Positions 1 to 7,534 of a stretch of 15,325 nt of DNA are shown one piece after another. Below the pieces are notes generated by a model. It was not told the DNA's origin, made no database searches, and saw only the letters and a list, made by a program, of their open reading frames with translations. The DNA lies in NCBI GenBank assembly GCA_937930275.1, contig CALGLM010000302.1, positions 1 through 15,325 on the forward strand. Direction: 5' to 3'. The stretch comes from an uncultured Ignavibacteria bacterium (lineage in GTDB: Bacteria; Bacteroidota; Ignavibacteria; Ignavibacteriales; Melioribacteraceae). How positions within the stretch are numbered: the first letter of the stretch is position 1; each line of letters begins with the position of its first letter. Position numbers and translations under genes: made by a program.

Positions 1-35
1 TTCAATCCTTGTTTTAATGGAAGATGTAAAAGAAC
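1..35 (-). CRISPR. First (leader-proximal) CRISPR repeat, cut by the window edge
   Basis: Read on the minus strand this ends in GGATTGAA, which matches the start of the ATTGAAAC-type 5' handle of type I-B crRNAs; the last one or two bases lie outside the window. On the plus strand it begins TTCAATCCTTGTTTTAATGG, a form typical of type I-B repeats. It lies directly after the cas operon and an AT-rich leader, in the same transcription direction. Only one copy is visible, so the repeat identity rests on motif and position, not on repetition. The array would run leftwards out of the window. No second copy was seen elsewhere in the window. Confidence 0.8.
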
Positions 36-249
36 TCCTCTAATTTAATTATTTAACCAATAATTTGCAAGAAAAAAATGCAATAATTACTTCAAAAAAA
101 ATAAAATAGTTGGTAGTAATTACTTAAAATACAACAAGTTGCAATAAAAATATTTGTTTCTGCTTATTATTATTTTAGTAACTTAGAAGTTACTAAAAAC
201 TTATAATTATTCCATTTCTCATAAGCCGTTTTTTAAAGGTGTTTTTGGT
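36..249 (-). promoter_or_regulatory. CRISPR leader
   Basis: This is a very AT-rich, gene-free stretch between the cas operon terminator and the first repeat, where a CRISPR leader is expected. It should hold the array promoter and the sequences that direct Cas1-Cas2 integration at the first repeat. Visible elements are a 9-bp direct repeat TAATTACTT at 84-92 and 117-125 (33-bp period), TTGCAA at 65-70 and 139-144, and a perfect palindrome at 173-198. I could not assign a confident -10/-35 or Bacteroidota-type promoter by eye. Confidence 0.65.
173..198. repeat. Perfect 26-bp palindrome in the CRISPR leader
   Basis: Two exact 12-bp arms, TTTTAGTAACTT and AAGTTACTAAAA, flank a 2-bp centre. No T-run follows on either strand, so it does not look like a terminator. 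The tight symmetry suits a site for a dimeric DNA-binding protein, or a cruciform. It lies about 140 bp upstream of the first repeat, where it could control array transcription or spacer acquisition. The function is inferred. Confidence 0.75.
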
Positions 250-286
250 AAAAAAACACGCAAAAAGGGGAATGCGGCGTGTTTTT
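250..286 (-). terminator. Factor-independent terminator of the cas operon
   Basis: On the minus strand AAAAACACGC (286-277) pairs exactly with GCGTGTTTTT (261-252) across a 15-nt loop. The 3' arm runs on into a T7 tract (256-250). The GC-rich core is ACACGC/GCGTGT. It lies about 90 bp past the cas4 stop, so it would end the cas mRNA before the leader and leave the CRISPR array to its own promoter. The 287-376 stretch before it is AT-rich 3' untranslated sequence with nothing else recognised. Confidence 0.75.
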
Positions 287-376
287 CCGCAAAAAATACC
301 CTATTTAACTTATTATAAATAAAAGAATTATAAAAACTATACCCAGTTTTAAAAATAATTTTTGCCCCGGAAATGG

Positions 377-967
377 TTATTGCACGCAAATATTTCTATA
401 AATGCAGTGGCTACATTTACTTTTACTAACTTTTACTTTAGGAAAAACATTTGTTTCAATAATGTTCAATATATCTTTACAGCTATTATAAATTAGTTCT
501 TTACTTTCTTTAGGTACTGTAACTTCAACTAATTTATTATTGCTACGCGTAAATACCAAAAATCCCTTATTCACTTTTACGTTAAAATTATCTTCTATTA
601 AAACGGCATAACAGTAAATTTGATACTTAAGCGCTTTATAAATAACATCTTTATATTCGGCAAATTTATAATCTAACGGTGCAAAAGTGCCGTCTTTTAG
701 TTCAATAACCTCATCTACTTTTCCCCGTAAAAACTTATTTGACATGTAAACTTCAAAGTATTTAGATTTTGCACCTATTTTTTTTCTAAGATAGTCTTTG
801 TTTAGGTTTAATTTTTCGGTATGTACCATTCTGCCCAGCATTACTTTAAAATCGTACTCTTCAAATTGGGGAATATCCAGTACGTTCATAAAGTATATAA
901 ATCTTGGACAGAATAAAAATTCTATTACTGTTGAAGGGGTAATTGAAAAAGAATCGGTTTCGCTCAT
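377..967 (-). CDS. cas4: Cas4, RecB-like iron-sulfur exonuclease
   Basis: Cas4 trims prespacers and helps Cas1-Cas2 select PAM-proximal DNA and orient it for integration. The 196-residue protein has the expected layout: Cys20 in FCPRFIYF near the N-terminus, and a C-terminal cysteine group C185, C188 and C194, which together would hold a 4Fe-4S cluster. Nuclease core residues are visible as H49 (GRMVH), D85 (GKVDEV), D99/K101 (PLDYKF) and Q116 (QIYCYA). Length is normal for the family. The ATG start overlaps the cas2 stop as ATGA, so translation is probably coupled. It is the last gene of the operon, after cas2; in many I-B loci cas4 precedes cas1. Confidence 0.96.
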   Translation of the reverse strand: MSETDSFSITPSTVIEFLFCPRFIYFMNVLDIPQFEEYDFKVMLGRMVHTEKLNLNKDYLRKKIGAKSKYFEVYMSNKFLRGKVDEVIELKDGTFAPLDYKFAEYKDVIYKALKYQIYCYAVLIEDNFNVKVNKGFLVFTRSNNKLVEVTVPKESKELIYNSCKDILNIIETNVFPKVKVSKSKCSHCIYRNICVQ

Positions 968-1254
968 ATAAATAAAGCCTTTACTTTATCGGTAATTAAT
1001 TTTTTATCAAAAGCTTGTCCTAATAATACGGTATCACGTAGTTCGTCTTTACTCATAGGAAAAATATAAACCGAGTCGGTTTCTTCATTAATAATCTGCT
1101 GACATTTAAGCATTAAAACATCTTTTTCGTTTGATTCCAGTTGACCCAAAAACACTGAATACTGAACCCGATTTAATCCGCTTTGAACACAAAATTTACT
1201 AACCTTTGTTCTTATACGGTCTTCTTTAATATCATACATCACCCAACAAATCAT
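964..1254 (-). CDS. cas2: Cas2, spacer-integration subunit
   Basis: Cas2 forms the central dimer of the Cas1-Cas2 integrase that inserts new spacers at the leader end of the array. The 96-residue product begins MICWVMYDIKED, the usual first beta strand ending in the conserved aspartate, followed by GLNRVQYSVFLGQL, a standard Cas2 core segment. I chose the ATG at 1254 because Cas2 proteins begin right at this strand. A TTG at 1263 would add three residues and sits very close to the GAGG in the upstream sequence. The start lies inside the end of cas1 (23-bp overlap), and the stop overlaps the cas4 start. Confidence 0.95.
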   Translation of the reverse strand: MICWVMYDIKEDRIRTKVSKFCVQSGLNRVQYSVFLGQLESNEKDVLMLKCQQIINEETDSVYIFPMSKDELRDTVLLGQAFDKKLITDKVKALFI

Positions 1255-2272
1255 ATTTTTCAAAGTCCTCTTCTTTAATTTTCCTGTTAATTAATCTGCC
1301 GGCAAATTCAAAAGCCATTAACTGAATATAATGACTGTTAGAATAATTTTTTCCTTTATACTTAATAGTTTCTTCATCCAAAACGTTAGTAAATAAATTA
1401 ACTAATAAAGTTTTCCCTTCTTTATTTAACGATACTCCTTTTTCAAGTTTATCAACATGAATTCCGGATACTTTTTTGCCGCTGAACAATTTAAATACCG
1501 TTTCGTCTGCTAAAATCCTAAACGGTTCAATAAAATCAAAAACCATGCTTTTTTGGTTATAATCATCACGGTGCAAAAAACCGAGATAAGGGTCAATACC
1601 GGCAATAATTAGTGCTTTTTCAATTCTTCCGTATAAAATGCCGTAAGCGTAATTTAAAAAAGCATTAAATGAATCCATAGCCGGACGTTTACTTCTACCA
1701 CCAAATTTATATTCATCCGGTAAAAGTTCGCTAAGGGTTTCAAAATATATCCTGCCCGCAACTCCTTCATTGCCTCTAATTAAATCTGCAATATCATCAA
1801 TCGTTTCCGCTTCTGCTTCTTTGATATTGTTAATGCAACCTAATATTGTTTGAATTTGAAAGTCGATATAATTTGCTTTTTCACTTCTGTGTTTTTTTAA
1901 CTTTACTAAAAATTCTTCTTGGTTAGTAAGCTTATTTATAATCCATTCTTTTATAAAATTTACACCGGTTACGGTTGCACCGGCAATAAGTTGAGCTCTG
2001 CGTATTTTAACTGTACTGCCTAATTTACCGTGCCAAACCCTGCCCAACGGCATTCCGTCATACTCAACAAATAATATATCAATATTATTTATAAGTGCAA
2101 GTTTAACGGCATCGGAACTTAAACTTACTCCGCTACCAAGCAGCATATTGTTGATTTTGCTTGGCGGAATAATGTATTTTTTCTTTTCGCCGTTTTCCTG
2201 CGGAACGATAATTTCAAACATTTGATCTTTAACGTGTAAAAATGTACCGAAAGTATCAATAAATAGTTGCAT
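1232..2272 (-). CDS. cas1: Cas1, CRISPR integrase
   Basis: Cas1 is the metal-dependent integrase that joins prespacers to the first repeat, in complex with Cas2 and here probably Cas4. The 346-residue protein has an N-terminal beta domain (about 1-85) and a helical catalytic domain. The three catalytic positions are clear: E169 in RGNEGVAGR, H234 in YLGFLHRDD, and D246/E249 in FDFIEPFR. Also typical are the RRAQL segment near 91 and the NAFLNYAYGILYG helix near 203-215. It starts 2 bp after the cas6b stop and overlaps cas2. The protein appears full length with no lesion. Confidence 0.98.
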   Translation of the reverse strand: MQLFIDTFGTFLHVKDQMFEIIVPQENGEKKKYIIPPSKINNMLLGSGVSLSSDAVKLALINNIDILFVEYDGMPLGRVWHGKLGSTVKIRRAQLIAGATVTGVNFIKEWIINKLTNQEEFLVKLKKHRSEKANYIDFQIQTILGCINNIKEAEAETIDDIADLIRGNEGVAGRIYFETLSELLPDEYKFGGRSKRPAMDSFNAFLNYAYGILYGRIEKALIIAGIDPYLGFLHRDDYNQKSMVFDFIEPFRILADETVFKLFSGKKVSGIHVDKLEKGVSLNKEGKTLLVNLFTNVLDEETIKYKGKNYSNSHYIQLMAFEFAGRLINRKIKEEDFEKYDLLGDV

Positions 2273-2274
2273 AA

Positions 2275-2940
2275 TTATGCCTTTATAATGGTTCCGAATC
2301 CTCGTGATACTGACTTACCAATACCAATATAACTGGGTAAAAGAGCATTTGTTATAAAAGTAACCGCCATCCCAAGCATATTTTTGTCTTTAAACTTAGT
2401 CTCTTTTTCGCGATATACTATTTTTGCCAATATTTTATCTTCGGCAGTATAATTAACTGCTTTATAAAAACTAAGGATATTGCCAATCAATATTTTTTCA
2501 AGCATTTGTTCTTTTTCTTCTTTGCTTTCCAATGCCTGATAAATTTTATGGTTTTTTTGGTTTAATGCCATCCATAAAGTTAATGTTGTATAGTAATTTA
2601 ATTTGTTTTCTACATCAACTATAAAAGTATTGGTGTAAATATTTTTATTGTTTATAATGTACTCTCTATCATCCAATATCATTTTATCTATTTTTAAAAA
2701 TAAGTCGTTTAATAACTCCGCACCTTCGTTTAATCCTACCAAAGTCGGTACTTTTTCGATAACTTTATATTGCACCATTGGGTATTTATAAATGTTAGTT
2801 CCGTCATCGTAATGATTATGCAATAACGGTGAAACATCTTTAAAATAATTTCCAAAAAAGCCACGTATTTTGTGACTATCCCTAATAAATAAATCTAATT
2901 CGGGGAATTTAATAATTGTTTGTTTTACTTTTACATGCAT
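2275..2940 (-). CDS. cas6b: Cas6b-type crRNA-processing endoribonuclease
   Basis: This 221-residue RAMP protein would cut the precursor crRNA inside each repeat and leave the 8-nt 5' handle. It ends in the glycine-rich RNA-binding loop YIGIGKSVSRGFGTI (204-218), the Cas6 signature. Other family features are IRGFFGNYF (25-33), a candidate catalytic histidine pair H41/H43 in LLHNHYDDG, YPMVQYKV, LWMALNQ (122-128) and ILIGNILSFYK (150-160). I recognise this pattern as the Cas6b family (Cas6b N- and C-terminal domains). It overlaps the end of cas3 by 10 bp and is followed by cas1 after 2 bp. A different Cas6 heads the operon, so this is the second of two. The gene name is from recollection of the family, not a search. 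Confidence 0.85.
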   Translation of the reverse strand: MHVKVKQTIIKFPELDLFIRDSHKIRGFFGNYFKDVSPLLHNHYDDGTNIYKYPMVQYKVIEKVPTLVGLNEGAELLNDLFLKIDKMILDDREYIINNKNIYTNTFIVDVENKLNYYTTLTLWMALNQKNHKIYQALESKEEKEQMLEKILIGNILSFYKAVNYTAEDKILAKIVYREKETKFKDKNMLGMAVTFITNALLPSYIGIGKSVSRGFGTIIKA

Positions 2941-5312
2941 TGGCTTTTGTCCTCTTTTCTAATAAATCCGGTTTTAGTTTTATAAAAATAATCTATTATT
3001 TCATTTTTCACGTAATATAAATTTTTCCCTTTCCCTTTAAGGTCGTTTCTATCAATTAACGTTTTGGGAATACTTATAACATATTTGTTAAACAGTTTAA
3101 CATATTTGGCAAATTCTTCCTTAGTTATCTTTTTATCTATAAAATCGCAATATTTTTGATAGATTTCGGTAGCGGGAATTTCTTTTTTTCCTTTCTTTTC
3201 ATCATCAGGGTCTTTATCTAAATATTCAATAAAAACGGAATTTTCAAAAACATCATCTTCAATCAGTTTAAAGTCTGAAACTCCTTTTTTATCATTGTTT
3301 GAGTGATACTTAAGGTTTAACATTGCATCATAAATTTCTGAAGAGTCGGAAAATGATTTTTTATCGTTCAAAATTGTAAAATAATTGTTAATGGTTAATA
3401 AATAATCTTGCTCGGTAATTTCAGTTTTGTCCTTTAATAAATTGGAAGAAGTAATTTGAGCAATTGCTCCATAAATACGGGGGCAAGTTCCTAAATCGAA
3501 AATATAAACCGGTGCTGCTTCCTCTAAGTTATAATTACGGTTAACTCTTCCTGCTGTTTGTATAATACTATCAATTGGACTTAATTCCCTAAAAGCCATG
3601 TCAAAATCTAAATCAACACCCGCTTCAATTACTTGAGTACTTACCAAAATTGGCTTTTGCTTATCTTTAGTGTTTAATCTTTCATTAATCGCTTTCAGTA
3701 CTTTTTCTTTTTGCAAAGGAATTATATTAGTTGAAAGATAAAACAAATTATTCTCGCCAAATTCTTTTTCAAGAAAATTATGTATAAGTATTGAATTGTT
3801 AACCGTATTACATACAACAAGGCACGATTTTGAAGGATCATATTTAGATTTAAAGAAATCAAGAAACTCTTCAACTTTTAACTCAGATTTAATTAACGGA
3901 ATTAATTTTGTGCGGTTAAATTTATTAAAATATTTTTCGTGGTCGTTTAATAATTCGGTAAATTTAATTTCATTATGATTACCCAACAAATATTTATCTG
4001 CAAGTTCAAAAATAAAAGGACGTGTAGCGGTAGAAAAAATTATTTTGCAGTTTAAAAATTTGGTTAAATAATATAATGCCGCACCAATTAAAGGTAAATA
4101 CTCGGCTTTTAGTGCCTGAACTTCATCTAAAATAATAATAGAATTGGCGAGGTGATGAAATTTTTTTAAGAATTTGTTTCTGTTACCTATTAATGTTTGC
4201 AATAATTGTACAAATGAAGTAATAATAATATCCGATTGCCAAGTTTCCAAAATTTGAATTCTGTTACTGTACGTAATGTTTTCGTTATCGGCAAAATCGG
4301 GGTCAAAAGTGTCGGAAAATTGATAATGTGCCAATATTTTTGCGTTATTCCCCAGTACTTCTTTAATTACTTGTTCGGTTTGCTCAATAATGCTAATAAA
4401 CGGTAAAGAATAAATAATTTGGGGTAAGTTACCCGTCTCATTTTTAAGCACGTCCCTTAATTGCAAAGCAAATTCCAAATTAAGAAAAGTTTTACCGCTG
4501 CCTGTCGGGGCAGTTAAAGTAAATATATTGTTAGAAAGCAAATAATCTTTTGTTAGTTTTGTTTTAACTTCGTTTCTAATTTCGCTACGGATTTTGTTAA
4601 TAAAATTATCATCACGTTTTTTACTTTTAATATGTGTGCTAACGCTTTCTTTATCAATTTCAATTCTTGTATATTGTTCTGTATTACTTGCATCAAGTTT
4701 ATCTGCTTCAATTAATAAAGAAAATAAGTAGTTAATTAAGTAGTAGTTTTGGATGGACTTTTCTTTATCAATTTGTCTTATTTTATAAAATAAAGCTTTT
4801 TCGGGAACGCTAATATATTCTTTAATGATATTTGTATTTAAATCGTTTTCTATATCTTTTAAGTTTTTTTCTAAATCTAAATACTGATGGTTAAGTTTTT
4901 CTTTTAGAAGAATTCTTTCGTTAGGTAAATAAATTGGGTCATCGCTAAAATCATTAAAATTGCCATGGTGGTTTTTAATAATATAATAACCTAATAATGC
5001 AAGTTTGGGATTGTCGGTAATATACTTATTAAAAATGTAATAAGCTCCAATATGCGAGTGGTTACTTAATACGCTATCTTTATTTTTTCCGAGTAAATAA
5101 TTTTGAAAAAATGAAGTATATTTACCAAAATCGTGAAAGATAACAATATCATTTAAAAACGAACTTAATAAGTTGTTAGAATAAGAAAAATTTAAATTAT
5201 CGGGCAAATTACTTTTAGCAATTAAAGCGGCATTAAACAAATGCCGCCTTAATGGTTTAGTATCGGTAATTTTGTTATCCCCTGATTTATAAATGTGGGA
5301 ATAGAAATCCAT
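2931..5312 (-). CDS. cas3: Cas3, HD nuclease-helicase
   Basis: Cas3 is recruited by target-bound Cascade, unwinds DNA in the 3' to 5' direction and cuts the displaced strand. In this 793-residue protein the HD nuclease domain comes first: H24, H60-D61 (HDFGK), H85/H87, H115-H116 and D204. The SF2 helicase follows: Walker A APTGSGKT (268-275), motif II DEVQ (396-399) instead of DEAH/DEVH, motif III STAT (427-430), STQVIEAGVD (558-567) and motif VI QTAGRVNR (585-592). A shorter C-terminal region follows. All catalytic residues appear intact and the HD and helicase parts are fused. A GAGGT ribosome site (5319-5323) overlaps the cas5 stop. The stop overlaps cas6b. Confidence 0.97.
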   Translation of the reverse strand: MDFYSHIYKSGDNKITDTKPLRRHLFNAALIAKSNLPDNLNFSYSNNLLSSFLNDIVIFHDFGKYTSFFQNYLLGKNKDSVLSNHSHIGAYYIFNKYITDNPKLALLGYYIIKNHHGNFNDFSDDPIYLPNERILLKEKLNHQYLDLEKNLKDIENDLNTNIIKEYISVPEKALFYKIRQIDKEKSIQNYYLINYLFSLLIEADKLDASNTEQYTRIEIDKESVSTHIKSKKRDDNFINKIRSEIRNEVKTKLTKDYLLSNNIFTLTAPTGSGKTFLNLEFALQLRDVLKNETGNLPQIIYSLPFISIIEQTEQVIKEVLGNNAKILAHYQFSDTFDPDFADNENITYSNRIQILETWQSDIIITSFVQLLQTLIGNRNKFLKKFHHLANSIIILDEVQALKAEYLPLIGAALYYLTKFLNCKIIFSTATRPFIFELADKYLLGNHNEIKFTELLNDHEKYFNKFNRTKLIPLIKSELKVEEFLDFFKSKYDPSKSCLVVCNTVNNSILIHNFLEKEFGENNLFYLSTNIIPLQKEKVLKAINERLNTKDKQKPILVSTQVIEAGVDLDFDMAFRELSPIDSIIQTAGRVNRNYNLEEAAPVYIFDLGTCPRIYGAIAQITSSNLLKDKTEITEQDYLLTINNYFTILNDKKSFSDSSEIYDAMLNLKYHSNNDKKGVSDFKLIEDDVFENSVFIEYLDKDPDDEKKGKKEIPATEIYQKYCDFIDKKITKEEFAKYVKLFNKYVISIPKTLIDRNDLKGKGKNLYYVKNEIIDYFYKTKTGFIRKEDKSQCM

Positions 5313-5321
5313 TTTTTTACC

Positions 5322-6071
5322 TCAAATAAATTGAATGTTCCTATTATCTGCCAGTTTGCAATAATTACCGGTAAACTTAACTAATAAACCAATATTATCA
5401 AAAGTGTATAAAATCCTTTTAATTTCTTTAAGTTTACGATTATAGTTGCCCATAAAATCAACGGGTAATAAGTCTTCTTCCACAAAGTCAAAATCTTTTT
5501 TATTGTTAAAGCAAATTTTTGAAATACAATCGGAAATTACGGCAGAATCGAAACAAATAATCTCATTATTGGCAGTTTCCTCGTAACCATCAATTACGGC
5601 AAAATTAGTAATAGATGCAGAAAACTGTGCAACACCAAATGATAAATTATAAGTATTCTTTTTGGCAATTAGTTTTTGTTTCAATTCATTTCTAAAAGCG
5701 GGTTCAACCGCAAACAAAAATATTTTATAAACCAATTTACCTTCATTTAAGCTATCAGGTGTAAGTATTTCAAAAGGGGATTGGGTATGTTTTTTCTTTC
5801 CCATAAAATCATCCCAAGCCCTGTTTTTAATCATCAGATTATTAACTCTATGAAACGACTTTTTTAACGAGTTCTTTATACCTACTGCAATGTAAAGTTT
5901 GCTTTTAGATAAATCTTCATAATAAGAATCTCGCGGGTAACCCATAATTGCAGCAATTATACCCATAACCGTAGTTCTTGGTGGAATGGAATAAGATAAT
6001 GCTGTAGAATTAGAAAAATACTTTCTAAAATGGGCAAATTTACCAACTAAGTCAAAAGTTATTATTTCCAT
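5322..6071 (-). CDS. cas5b: Cas5, type I-B Cascade subunit
   Basis: Cas5 binds the crRNA 5' handle and caps the foot of Cascade next to Cas8. The 249-residue RAMP protein begins with the Cas5 N-terminal pattern: a beta strand EIITFDLVGKFAHFR, then YSIPPRTTVMGIIAAIMG (about 27-44), typical of the I-B (Hmari) subfamily. It has no visible catalytic histidine array, as expected where a separate Cas6 exists. It starts 4 bp after the cas7 stop and ends 9 bp before cas3, so it is plainly in the same transcript. Length is normal. Confidence 0.93.
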   Translation of the reverse strand: MEIITFDLVGKFAHFRKYFSNSTALSYSIPPRTTVMGIIAAIMGYPRDSYYEDLSKSKLYIAVGIKNSLKKSFHRVNNLMIKNRAWDDFMGKKKHTQSPFEILTPDSLNEGKLVYKIFLFAVEPAFRNELKQKLIAKKNTYNLSFGVAQFSASITNFAVIDGYEETANNEIICFDSAVISDCISKICFNNKKDFDFVEEDLLPVDFMGNYNRKLKEIKRILYTFDNIGLLVKFTGNYCKLADNRNIQFI

Positions 6072-6075
6072 AGCG

Positions 6076-7113
6076 TTAAATATTTAAATTAATATCCGGT
6101 GAGCTTTTTACAATAACGTTATTAATAACCTTATCATCACCTTTATTGTTTTTAATCAGGTTAATTAAATCGCTTAAATCTAATTGTAAATCGTCAAACT
6201 TACGAACCGCATCGTTATCAATACCATTTTTGGGTGTGCATTTAATGAAGTTACGTAAATCGCCAAATTGGCCGTTGGCATAACCGTTGTTATATTCAAA
6301 TTCTACATATAATTTGGGATATTGATTTAACTTACTGCGTGTTGGAGTTGCACTAATAGAGTTCCAAATAGCATTACGGAAGGTCTCTTTATCTTCTTCT
6401 GTTAAACCGGTGCTAACGGAAGCTGCTTTATTTATAGTTCCGTGAAAAGCAATTAAACTATAATAAAGTCTATAATCTTTTCCGAAAGTAGAATTGTCAT
6501 CGTTCATAATAGTTACAATAGCAGAAGTATCAATAAGTTTTACTTTATTTAATGAATAACCCCAAGTAAGCTGAATAGGTCCTGTATATGCTTTGGTAAA
6601 ACCTTTAATTGCAAAAGCACTGCCAAACATTCTTACGTCAATCATTTCTTCTTTAACAAACTGTTGTAATAATAAAATATTTAAATCTTTAATTTCTAAA
6701 TCGGGGATATTTAAATCTTTTAATACTTGGTCTTTAGCTTTTTCTGTCTGCAAAATATCTATTAATTTTTTGCTTCCTTTATTATTTAGAATTGATAAAA
6801 GGGCATCTTTTTCTTTGGTATAATCAGCTAATAGTTTGTTAATATCATCAGCGGTAATGTTAGTAATAATATTTTTTAATCTGGTATCGGGGCTTACTTT
6901 TTGTTCGTCTTCCAAATCAACAAAAATATCTTTGCCAATAGTTTTTAGATAATCGCGAATATAACGTTTTAATCTTACATCTGTAACCAAGTTTGTATTG
7001 GTGTCGTAATCCATACGTGGTTTATTTTCCATATCCGGATCGCCATTAGGGTTACAATTAATTGCTTCGTAAATAAATACAAAATCGCTATTGTTTTTAA
7101 TTAAATCAGCCAT
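6076..7113 (-). CDS. cas7b: Cas7, type I-B Cascade backbone (Csh2 family)
   Basis: Cas7 polymerises along the spacer part of the crRNA to form the Cascade backbone. The 345-residue protein carries Csh2 family signatures: CNPNGDPDMENKPRMD (20-35), VTDVRLKRYIRDYL (43-56), DVRMFGSAFAIKG (159-171), GPIQLTWGYSLNKV (178-191) and the late FGDLRNFI (283-290). A charged, helix-rich stretch at about 85-150 may be an inserted domain. It starts 1 bp after the cas8b stop. The last codons of cas8b create a strong GGAGGAG ribosome site at 7118-7124, which suits the high Cas7 copy number needed in Cascade. Confidence 0.95.
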   Translation of the reverse strand: MADLIKNNSDFVFIYEAINCNPNGDPDMENKPRMDYDTNTNLVTDVRLKRYIRDYLKTIGKDIFVDLEDEQKVSPDTRLKNIITNITADDINKLLADYTKEKDALLSILNNKGSKKLIDILQTEKAKDQVLKDLNIPDLEIKDLNILLLQQFVKEEMIDVRMFGSAFAIKGFTKAYTGPIQLTWGYSLNKVKLIDTSAIVTIMNDDNSTFGKDYRLYYSLIAFHGTINKAASVSTGLTEEDKETFRNAIWNSISATPTRSKLNQYPKLYVEFEYNNGYANGQFGDLRNFIKCTPKNGIDNDAVRKFDDLQLDLSDLINLIKNNKGDDKVINNVIVKSSPDINLNI

Positions 7114-7114
7114 T

Positions 7115-7534
7115 TTACTCCTCCGTGTTGTTTGTTAATTGAATAGTTTCATTTTGGTCGTTATCTTTAGAACCAACATAAAAAGAATACCCGTTTAATA
7201 AAAAGAAAAGAGCCTCGTTGGCGGGTAAATTCCAATTGTTATAATTAAATAATTTTGCAAACTTACCGTCTAAAAACGATAAATCTTCTTTGTACTGTCT
7301 TGCTTTTTCGTAAAGTTCGCTTCTCAATTTTACAATTTCTCGTAAACCCATGCCGTTGAAGTTGATTTTTTGTAAAATCGGTTTTTGTTCGTGTCCTTTA
7401 GTAAATTGTGCATAACCTATCATACTAACCATTCTGCCCAAATAAAACATAGCTTTTTGCAGGTCAGTATAACCGTGTTGTGCAAATAGTTCTTCTTCTT
7501 TGGCACTGTAAGTGTTTGTCGGTTTTTCTTCCAT
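7115..7534 (-). CDS. cas11b: Cas11b small subunit from an internal start in cas8b
   Basis: An in-frame ATG at 7534 (Met504 of Cas8b) would yield a 139-residue protein covering only the helical C-terminal region of Cas8b. It is preceded by GGAGGG with four bases between, a much better ribosome site than that of cas8b itself. In several type I-B, I-C and I-D systems the small subunit Cas11 is known to be made this way from within cas8 or cas10d, and it lines the inner face of Cascade. The start also falls in a low-complexity linker (EGKMEEKPTNTYSAKEEE), just before the predicted helices. The sequence evidence for the start is direct; production of the protein is inferred. Confidence 0.8.
   Translation of the reverse strand: MEEKPTNTYSAKEEELFAQHGYTDLQKAMFYLGRMVSMIGYAQFTKGHEQKPILQKINFNGMGLREIVKLRSELYEKARQYKEDLSFLDGKFAKLFNYNNWNLPANEALFFLLNGYSFYVGSKDNDQNETIQLTNNTEE

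Noticed and set aside
3796..3978. Plus-strand open reading frame of 60 codons inside cas3
   Set aside because: It lies wholly within a well-supported cas3 gene on the other strand and has no family features; a shadow frame.
6593..6823. Plus-strand open reading frame of 76 codons inside cas7
   Set aside because: Opposite-strand shadow of the helix-rich, low-complexity segment of cas7.
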